This document shows, in pieces, positions 6,430 through 11,337 of a stretch of DNA of 11,337 nucleotides. Each line of letters begins with the position of its first letter. Positions within the stretch are counted from its first letter, which is position 1. Made by a program: the position numbers and the translations under genes. The notes beneath the pieces were generated by a model. It saw only the letters and a list, made by a program, of their open reading frames with translations, was not told the DNA's origin and did no database searches. The DNA is from Spartobacteria bacterium (lineage in GTDB: Bacteria; Verrucomicrobiota; Verrucomicrobiia; Chthoniobacterales; Chthoniobacteraceae), in the NCBI GenBank assembly GCA_025355595.1, contig JANXZI010000306.1:1-11337 (forward strand), read 5' to 3'.

Positions 6430-9069
6430 TTATTTCGTGTTGAACGGTTCGCTGGCTACGATTGCATGGATGAGCGGCTGGAAACGGTAGTCGTTTTTCT
6501 TCAGCGCGGCGGCGAGTGAATCCACGACCTCGTGGTCCGTGTAGCCGACGGGACGGCCGAGCGCATACGTGAGCAGTTTCGTGCTGAATGCGCGCGCGAA
6601 CTTGTCCTTCTGCGCCATCAAGCCGGCCTTGTATTCCTCGAGCGTGGAAAACGTTTTTCCGTCGGGAAATTTTCCCCTCACGTCGAGCACCGGCGCCTTC
6701 GAGCCGCGGATACCCTCACCGTCGAACCGCTCGCGCCACGCGCCGATGGCGTTGTAGTTTTCGAGCGCGAGGCCGAAGGGATCGAGCTTCGCATGGCATG
6801 ATGCGCAAATCTCGTCGCGGCGGTGCAGATCCAGCCGTTCGCGCACGGTGAGGCTCTTGCCGCCGGTGTTCGGCTGGATCTCGCCCGCGTTCGGCGGCGG
6901 GTTGTTCGGCGCATCGTTGAACAGTTCACGCAGCACCCACGAGCCGCGGCGCATCGGGAGCGTGCGCGTGCCATCGGCGAGGAAAGTCATCAGCCCCGCC
7001 ATCCCGAGCACGCCGCCGCGGTGATGCTCGGGCTTGATTGCGACGCGCCGAAACTCCGGCCCGCTCACGCCCTCGACACCGTAGTGCTTCGCGAGCCGCT
7101 CATTCAGCACGAGGAAATCACTGTCGAGAAACGAAGTCACCGGCAGATTTTTCGCAAGCACCTCGGTGAAAAATGCGAGCGGCTCGTGCTTCGACGCGCG
7201 CTCCAGCGGCTTGTCGTAATCCTTGTAGTCCGCCGCGGGTTGGATCGATCCGTAGTCGCGCACCGAGAGCCACTGCCCCGCAAAATTCTCCACGAACTGC
7301 GCGCACTTCGGATCAGCGATCATCCGCGCCACCTGCGCCGCGAGATTTGTGCGCAGCTTCCCCGCCACGGCGACGGAAAAAAGCTGTTCATCCGGCATCG
7401 TGCTCCACAGCAAATACGACAGCCGCGAAGCGAGTTCGTATTCGTTCAGCGCACGCCGCTGCGGATTCGCGCCGGACGGTTCCTCCAAAAAGAGGAACCC
7501 CGGCGCGCACAGCACGCGCTGCAATCCTACACGCATCGCCTGGGTAAACGGCAGCTTCCCCTGCGCCTGCGCGTCACTCACCACTGCGACGATTTCATCA
7601 ATCTCCACCTTCGTCACCGGACGCCGGTACGCGCGCGGCAGGAAGCGCGTGAAAATTTCACGCGCGTACGCCGCATCGCTCCGAGTGTCGCCCGCGAAGA
7701 GCAGCGCCTTGTGACTCGCCGGCGGCCACTCCTTTTCGATCGGCCCCTCGATCTCGATGCTTTCGATCTGCAGCCGCGGCAGTTTCTCCACGTCCATCTC
7801 GGGATTGTAGATGTTGGCCACGCCCGTCCACGCGTTCAGCTCCTTCTCCAGTCCCGCGCGCTCCTGCTTCATCGCGTCCATGTCCGCCTGCGGCGCGCGT
7901 CGCGTCGCGGCCTGCTCCATCCTTCCGCGCAGTCCCGTCCACTTTGAGACGAGCGCCATGTATTTCGGCTCACGGATGACGGCCTTCTCCGTGTGATTCC
8001 AGAGCAGATCGAAAACCTGCGGCCCCTTCACTTCGCCATCCACCGGACCGCGCAGAAACATCACCGCCTCCGTCCTCCCCGACGGATCGAGCGTCACCTC
8101 GCTCTCCGCCTGGATCGGCGAATTCATCCCGTATTGCAGCCGGAATTTGTTCGGCTCCGTGCGCGCACGGTTGTCCACCTTCGCCCTGATGCGGAAGCGA
8201 TAGTAGCCGTCCTGCGTGACGACCTTGCCGATGGCAAAGTGATCGATCACACCCCATGCGGCGGTTTCCTTTTTGTAGGTCGGGTAGCCCTGGATATGCT
8301 CGATGAAATCCGGCTTCACGATCCGATCCTTCGCACCGCGCGGAATCGTGTGCTCGAACGCCGGAAATACCTCGACCATTTCCGTCGGCGGCTTTTTGCG
8401 GAGAATGTCGAAACGCGTGATCATATGCTCTGTCTTCGGCGGCTGCGTCACGATTGCCTTCGCCGCGATCTTCGCCCCGACATCGAGGCTGCGTTCGATC
8501 TGCGTCTGATCAAAAAACAGCGCGACGCCGAGACGATCAAATCCCTCGGCCTTGCCATCCGCGGGCAGTTCCTCCGTGAGCGGACGCACGATCTTCTCAT
8601 CCAGTTTCAGCAGATCGCGCACGGTGTTCGCATACTCGTCGCGATTCAGCCGCCGCATCGGGATGCGCCCGCCCGCGTTCTTCGCCGCGAGTTCCAACTC
8701 GCGCAACTGCCCGTTCACCCAGCCGACAAACGCCGCCGCCTGCCTCGCATCGGGCCGTTTCTTGTTCTCCGGCGGCATCTCGCCCGCGTTGATGCGATCA
8801 ATAATCTCCTTCCACTGCTCCGCAACTTTCGCTGCCGAAAAATCCGACCCAAGCAGATCGATCCGAAATCCCGCCTTCGCCTTCTTCTCCCCGTGGCACT
8901 CGAGGCAGCTCTTCTCGATGAACGGCTGCGCAATCTCGCGGAATCCCGGTGCCGCCTTCACATCCTCCGCCGCGCCCGCCAGCGCCGCAGCCTCCACGAT
9001 GATGCCGAGACACAGCAGCGACGAAAGGCCCCGCATGAGCCGGGGCGAAAATTTTGGGTGAGTGCTCAT
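6430..9069 (-). CDS. DUF1592-type planctomycete cytochrome (DUF1587/1595/1592/1588/1585)
   Basis: This 879-residue exported protein has a signal peptide (RGLSSLLCLG to ALAGA, about 13-33) and a cytochrome-c-like domain with haem site CLECH (55-59) and a likely axial Met98 in GEMPP. Then come DUF1587 (from about 133, GGRIPMRRLNRDEYANTVRDLL region), a beta-rich centre, DUF1595 (about 460-520, FLPRAYRRPVT), DUF1592 (about 540-650, ALNEYELASRLSYLLW), DUF1588 (about 652-750, HHRGGVLGMAGLM and TLPMRRGSWVL), a second haem site CASCH (755-759, then AKLDPFGLALENYN), and DUF1585 (about 805-879, ending IVASEPFNTK). The architecture is complete and typical of Verrucomicrobia and Planctomycetes. Two CxxCH motifs imply covalent haem and electron transfer in the periplasm or at the surface; partner and substrate are unknown. 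The ATG at 9069 is used; an ATG at 9036 (MRGLSSLLC) also gives a good signal peptide. It heads a two-gene unit with DUF1552. Confidence 0.9.
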   Translation of the reverse strand: MSTHPKFSPRLMRGLSSLLCLGIIVEAAALAGAAEDVKAAPGFREIAQPFIEKSCLECHGEKKAKAGFRIDLLGSDFSAAKVAEQWKEIIDRINAGEMPPENKKRPDARQAAAFVGWVNGQLRELELAAKNAGGRIPMRRLNRDEYANTVRDLLKLDEKIVRPLTEELPADGKAEGFDRLGVALFFDQTQIERSLDVGAKIAAKAIVTQPPKTEHMITRFDILRKKPPTEMVEVFPAFEHTIPRGAKDRIVKPDFIEHIQGYPTYKKETAAWGVIDHFAIGKVVTQDGYYRFRIRAKVDNRARTEPNKFRLQYGMNSPIQAESEVTLDPSGRTEAVMFLRGPVDGEVKGPQVFDLLWNHTEKAVIREPKYMALVSKWTGLRGRMEQAATRRAPQADMDAMKQERAGLEKELNAWTGVANIYNPEMDVEKLPRLQIESIEIEGPIEKEWPPASHKALLFAGDTRSDAAYAREIFTRFLPRAYRRPVTKVEIDEIVAVVSDAQAQGKLPFTQAMRVGLQRVLCAPGFLFLEEPSGANPQRRALNEYELASRLSYLLWSTMPDEQLFSVAVAGKLRTNLAAQVARMIADPKCAQFVENFAGQWLSVRDYGSIQPAADYKDYDKPLERASKHEPLAFFTEVLAKNLPVTSFLDSDFLVLNERLAKHYGVEGVSGPEFRRVAIKPEHHRGGVLGMAGLMTFLADGTRTLPMRRGSWVLRELFNDAPNNPPPNAGEIQPNTGGKSLTVRERLDLHRRDEICASCHAKLDPFGLALENYNAIGAWRERFDGEGIRGSKAPVLDVRGKFPDGKTFSTLEEYKAGLMAQKDKFARAFSTKLLTYALGRPVGYTDHEVVDSLAAALKKNDYRFQPLIHAIVASEPFNTK

Positions 9070-9199
9070 CGGCAGGGAACGAGTATAGCGAGCCTACGCC
9101 TCGCACCTTCTGGCGCAAGCGCAGCGTGGGTGGAAGCGTGACGGCATCGTGGGAATCGCCGTTGACCTTCGCGCCAGCGTGAGACAAAAGTGTATCACC
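9070..9199. promoter_or_regulatory. Divergent promoter region between DUF1592 and toxin-antitoxin genes
   Basis: These 130 bases separate two divergent transcription units and must hold both promoters. On the minus strand TATACT (9087-9082) is a good -10 candidate, but no matching -35 is seen 17 bases upstream. It is only about 13 bases from the ATG at 9069, so it fits better with the downstream start at 9036. On the plus strand TTGACC (9162-9167) resembles a -35, but no proper -10 follows. Confidence 0.3.
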
Positions 9200-9439
9200 A
9201 TGAAAACAGCGACCGTGCGCGACCTCAGAAACCATTTTGCCGACGTGGCAAAGTGGATTGAACACGGCGAACCCGTGACCATCACCCGCAACGGTACCGC
9301 CTTCGCCACGCTCGCCCCTGCGAAACCCGCCAAGCCGCGCAAGGTGGACTGGGCGTCGCGGCTGGCAAAACGCAAGCCGCTTGGACGCAGATTGTCCGAG
9401 GAGGAAACCAACGCGCTTTGGACGCGGTTGCGGGACTGA
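9200..9439 (+). CDS. Phd/YefM-type antitoxin
   Basis: This 79-residue protein begins MKTATVRDLRNHFADVAKWI, the characteristic start of Phd/YefM antitoxins, followed by GEPVTITRNGTAFATLAP, the beta-hairpin part of the DNA-binding and dimerisation domain. The Lys/Arg- and Glu-rich C-terminus (50-79) would wrap around the toxin. The ATG at 9200 was chosen because the fold begins there; an upstream in-frame GTG-type extension has no family support. The PIN toxin gene follows after four bases, so the two form one operon. By analogy with the family, the antitoxin and its toxin complex would repress their own promoter. Confidence 0.9.
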   Translation: MKTATVRDLRNHFADVAKWIEHGEPVTITRNGTAFATLAPAKPAKPRKVDWASRLAKRKPLGRRLSEEETNALWTRLRD

Positions 9440-9443
9440 GGGC

Positions 9444-9884
9444 ATGGAAGCCGTCGCTTACCCGGATTCGTCCTTCCTTGTTTCCCTGCATCGCGCCGAC
9501 ACGCGCCATGCGGAGGCAAACTCATACTTGGCAAAAGCCGCGCCGGCGCTCGTCTTTACGCCTTTGCACCGCATCGAGGTGCGCAACGCGCTGCGCAATG
9601 CCGCGGCAAACGGAGAAATGAGCGCCGCCGATTGCCGGCTGGCTTTCCGCCAAATTGAAGAAGACCTGCGCGACGGTGTGCTCGTCCACACGCCCGTCGG
9701 GTGGACGGATGTTTTCCGCCGCGCCGATGAACTGAGCGAAAAGCAGGCGGCGACGGAAGGCCAGCGCACCATTGACCTTTTGCACGTCGCACTGGCCCGC
9801 GAATCCGGTGCGAAGACCTTCCTTTCATTCGACCAACGCCAACGCAAACTCGCCAAGGCCGCCGGCCTGAAAGTGAAGCCGTAG
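9444..9884 (+). CDS. PIN-domain (VapC-type) toxin
   Basis: The 146-residue product is a complete PIN domain, a magnesium-dependent RNase. The four acidic residues are in place: Asp8 (AYPDSSFLVSL), Glu45 (HRIEVRNAL), Asp111 (TIDLLHVALA) and Asp130 (FLSFDQRQRKLAKAAGL). VapC-type toxins cleave tRNA or rRNA and are held inactive by the partner antitoxin, here the Phd/YefM protein encoded directly upstream. The ATG at 9444 is four bases after the antitoxin stop, which suits coupled translation. A longer frame from 9381 overlaps the antitoxin gene and lacks family support. Length and motifs indicate a functional toxin; its RNA target cannot be read from sequence. Confidence 0.9.
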   Translation: MEAVAYPDSSFLVSLHRADTRHAEANSYLAKAAPALVFTPLHRIEVRNALRNAAANGEMSAADCRLAFRQIEEDLRDGVLVHTPVGWTDVFRRADELSEKQAATEGQRTIDLLHVALARESGAKTFLSFDQRQRKLAKAAGLKVKP

Positions 9885-10024
9885 CCGGGTACGCTGCCAA
9901 GGTGCGGCACTCGCTAGAGCTGGCTGGCAACGGAATCGGGCCTTTCGACGTGACACATCGCGGGCCACGCGCTCCATCAGCCACCGCCGTTGACCCACCC
10001 GCACCCGCGTGGCACGCTTCGCGC

Positions 10025-10288
10025 ATGAGCACGCTCACCGTTGAACTCCCGGACGACCTCGCCGCGCGGCTCGACAAAGCCAGCGAGCGCCGCCGGATCC
10101 GTCCCGCGGAACTTGTCCGGCAGGTTCTTGAAACCACGCTTCCGCCCGAACCGCCAAGGGAAAATCCGTGGAAGAACCGCGAGGTGCTGCCGGCTTTCCA
10201 GGCACTCATGGAAAGCGGTGCGCTGAAGCCAAAGCCAGGCGACCGCGACATCACCGACCTCATCTCCGACGACCGCGACGGGAACTAA
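10025..10288 (+). CDS. Ribbon-helix-helix (CopG-type) antitoxin
   Basis: The 87-residue protein begins STLTVELPDDLAARLDKASE, then RRRIRPAELVRQVLETTL: a beta-strand (3-8) and two helices (about 9-23 and 26-38) that form the ribbon-helix-helix DNA-binding dimer. The C-terminal half has NPWKNREVLPAFQALMESG and ends in an acidic DRDITDLISDDRDGN, suitable for binding a PIN toxin. The ATG at 10025 matches the family start; a longer frame from 9902 is unsupported. The PIN gene starts on the base after its TAA, so this is a second toxin-antitoxin operon, separated from the first by 140 bases. No clear promoter was found in that gap. Confidence 0.85.
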   Translation: MSTLTVELPDDLAARLDKASERRRIRPAELVRQVLETTLPPEPPRENPWKNREVLPAFQALMESGALKPKPGDRDITDLISDDRDGN

Positions 10289-10609
10289 GTGCCTTATCTC
10301 GACACCGCGTATCTCGTCCGTCTCTACCTCCCCGATCCTGGCTGGGAGATCGTCCGGGCTTTCGTTCAGGCTTCGTCGGAAGTCCCCGCCGCCTGCATCC
10401 ACGCACGGGCTGAAGTCGTGGCCGCCCTCCATCGCGCCCTTCGCGAAGGCCGCACGGATGCCGCCCAATTCTCCACGCTGCTCGATCAGTTCGAGCAGGA
10501 TTGTGCGGAGGCAAAGTTCAAATGGCTGCCCATCAGCGATGGGGTCATTGCCGGGTTGTCCGCCGTCTTCCTGCGTTCCGCCGTAGCCGCACGTAGCGCG
10601 GAATCATAA
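10289..10609 (+). CDS. PIN-domain toxin, C-terminally truncated, probably inactive
   Basis: This frame starts with GTG directly after the antitoxin stop and encodes 106 residues. The N-terminal two-thirds is a good PIN domain: Asp5 (PYLDTAYLVRLYLPD), Glu42 (HARAEVVAAL) and the helical region up to ISDGVIAGLSAVFLRSA. Homologues normally continue with S-A-D-x-L-H-L-A and a later N-D-x-x-L-L-x-A-A; here it changes after FLRSA to VAARSAES and stops. The third and fourth catalytic acids and about 35-40 residues are therefore missing. The loss coincides with a short inverted repeat and a drop in GC content, which suggests a deletion or insertion junction. The antitoxin upstream looks intact and could survive without an active toxin. 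Confidence 0.75.
   Translation: MPYLDTAYLVRLYLPDPGWEIVRAFVQASSEVPAACIHARAEVVAALHRALREGRTDAAQFSTLLDQFEQDCAEAKFKWLPISDGVIAGLSAVFLRSAVAARSAES
10576..10603. repeat. Short inverted and direct repeats at the toxin break point
   Basis: TTCCGC (10576-10581) and GCGGAA (10598-10603) form a six-base inverted repeat enclosing two copies of CGTAGC. They sit exactly where the second PIN toxin loses similarity to its family and just before base composition drops. A recombination scar is possible, but the repeat is short. Confidence 0.3.
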
Positions 10610-10628
10610 TAACCTGACCATTGTTCAA

Positions 10629-11165
10629 CTAATCAGTGTTACTCTGCGCCCGTCGGGGGCCGATGAATCGATCACCGTTGAAATGGATCATGTGGTCGGG
10701 TTCTTGCGCGATCCACACTTCTGTCTCCCATGCGATCTCGGGTGCGAATTTTCGGAATGCATTGCGATCCAAGAATGCGGTGACAAACACGAGTGGCAGT
10801 TTTGATTTCGTGCAGAGAGCTTCCAGAGCCATCAGGCGCTGTGGAGAGATTGGCCCGAAGCTATGCACTGTTTCGATGAAAAAGACCCATCCCCGCTTTT
10901 CATCGTGCAAAACAATGTCAGGAAGACTGCCGAAACTGTCCGGGGTGAGTCCGATTCGTGTAAGCTCGTGTGGACGGCTTGCAGTTTTGAACGGGTGCGG
11001 GTTTCGCAGATGAAGGAGGACAGAATTGGCAGCGAAGTTCGGCATGAATCGTTCCACGACCGCCTTTTTCACTGCGCTCTCCGGACAGGATCGAAGCTTG
11101 GTTTCAGCGCCGTCCACACCAAGGAGCATTACGGAAGTCTGGCGTTTTTCAGTCATGGATGGCAC
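10629..11165 (-). CDS. BsuBI/PstI-type restriction endonuclease, catalytic domain only
   Basis: The 178-residue product matches the C-terminal nuclease domain of the BsuBI/PstI family, which cuts CTGCAG. Marks are ESAVKKAVVERFMPNFAANS (29-48), LPDIVLHDEKRGWVFFIETV (81-100) followed by HSFGPISPQR, which carry the PD...E catalytic core, then FVTAFLDRNAFRKF (127-140), EIAWETEVWIA (143-153) and PDHMIHFNGDRFIGPR (156-171), the most conserved end of the family. BsuBI and PstI have about 316-326 residues with an N-terminal helical DNA-binding domain; that half is absent. An in-frame stop lies at 11174-11172, and all three minus frames close within the sequence upstream. The start is GTG at 11165 or ATG at 11156. 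No methyltransferase is visible. GC is near 50%, lower than the rest. It converges with the truncated PIN gene, 19 bases apart. It could be a stand-alone nuclease or a decayed enzyme; the sequence specificity is unproven. Confidence 0.8.
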   Translation of the reverse strand: MPSMTEKRQTSVMLLGVDGAETKLRSCPESAVKKAVVERFMPNFAANSVLLHLRNPHPFKTASRPHELTRIGLTPDSFGSLPDIVLHDEKRGWVFFIETVHSFGPISPQRLMALEALCTKSKLPLVFVTAFLDRNAFRKFAPEIAWETEVWIAQEPDHMIHFNGDRFIGPRRAQSNTD

Positions 11166-11202
11166 AATACGTTAATGCAATCTACCTGGCTGCAGTAAAA
11201 TC

Positions 11203-11337
11203 ATGCAAACCTCAGCTTTTCGTCACTGGCTCCAAACGAGCTATCTACAACTTTCCGGAATCCCTCTCGCGGCAGGAACTCAAGTTTCGCGTGTCGCCAA
11301 TTGTAGCACTATCGAACAGCGCGAAGGCGACCTTGAT
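11203..11337 (+). CDS. N-terminal part of an unidentified protein, runs off right edge
   Basis: An ATG at 11203 opens a frame with no stop up to the edge, 45 residues. It begins QTSAFRHWLQTSYLQLSG and continues to SRVANCSTIEQREGDLD. This resembles a short helical N-terminal segment (W-L...S-R...C...E...G-D-L-D) that I recall in front of various nuclease-like and phage- or restriction-associated proteins, but the resemblance is from memory and the function is unknown. It is divergent from the BsuBI/PstI gene with 37 bases between the starts, so the two may share a control region. It could encode a second restriction component, but nothing in these residues proves that. No Shine-Dalgarno sequence is visible. 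Confidence 0.45.
   Translation, partial: MQTSAFRHWLQTSYLQLSGIPLAAGTQVSRVANCSTIEQREGDLD

Noticed and set aside
6823..9141. Long plus-strand ORFs (6823-7947 and 7993-9141) over the cytochrome gene
   Set aside because: They are Arg/His/Leu-rich without any domain, and are antisense to a complete multi-domain protein.
11190..11195. CTGCAG (PstI/BsuBI site) next to the nuclease gene, considered as a self-regulatory site
   Set aside because: The same site also occurs at 5542-5547 and 7768-7773, so its presence here is not special.
1..11337. Search by eye for tRNA, rRNA, riboswitch, CRISPR array and transposase genes
   Set aside because: No cloverleaf, conserved rRNA block, spaced direct repeats or DDE/serine/tyrosine recombinase motif was seen.

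Overview
The window is GC-rich (above 60% in most genes) and looks like part of a Verrucomicrobia chromosome or a close relative in the PVC group. The main reason is the tandem pair of very large, taxonomically restricted proteins on the minus strand: a cytochrome-type DUF1587/1595/1592/1588/1585 protein and a Tat-exported DUF1552 protein. A secreted G8-domain protein and many small PIN-type toxin modules fit the same picture. I cannot name a genus.

Layout. Bases 1-9069 are almost entirely minus-strand genes. Read in the direction of transcription (right to left) they are: DUF1592-type cytochrome (9069-6430), DUF1552 protein (6426-5074, three bases later), ferritin-like di-iron protein (4953-4339), a gene-poor gap holding a dead plus-strand SGNH/GDSL hydrolase start (4162-4320), a possible 21-residue hydrophobic peptide overlapping a four-helix membrane protein (4030-3546), translation initiation factor IF-3 (3426-2767) with a likely terminator, a gap with an imperfect inverted repeat (2586-2687), an M42 aminopeptidase (2442-1360), a DUF5677 protein overlapping it by four bases (1363-659), and the start of a secreted G8-domain protein that runs off the left edge (548-1). 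The DUF5677 gene is clearly lower in GC than its neighbours.

From 9200 the plus strand carries two consecutive toxin-antitoxin modules: a Phd/YefM-type antitoxin with an intact PIN toxin (9200-9884), then a ribbon-helix-helix antitoxin with a PIN toxin that has lost its C-terminal third (10025-10609). Base composition then drops. A minus-strand gene (11165-10629) encodes the catalytic domain of a BsuBI/PstI-type restriction endonuclease without the usual N-terminal domain, and a divergent partial ORF begins at 11203. The right end therefore looks like an accessory island with erosion at its junctions.

How the genes work together. The DUF1592/DUF1552 pair is almost certainly one transcription unit acting outside the cytoplasm; its biochemical role is unknown. 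The two toxin-antitoxin pairs are standard two-gene units. The other genes look independent: housekeeping IF-3, an M42 peptidase, and several conserved proteins of unknown function. I see no tRNA, rRNA, CRISPR array or transposase. I do not see a convincing new multi-gene system. The most interesting points are the single-domain restriction enzyme and its divergent neighbour, the truncated toxin at a composition boundary, the low-GC DUF5677 insertion with matching 8-base ends, and the unexplained DUF1592/DUF1552 pair.
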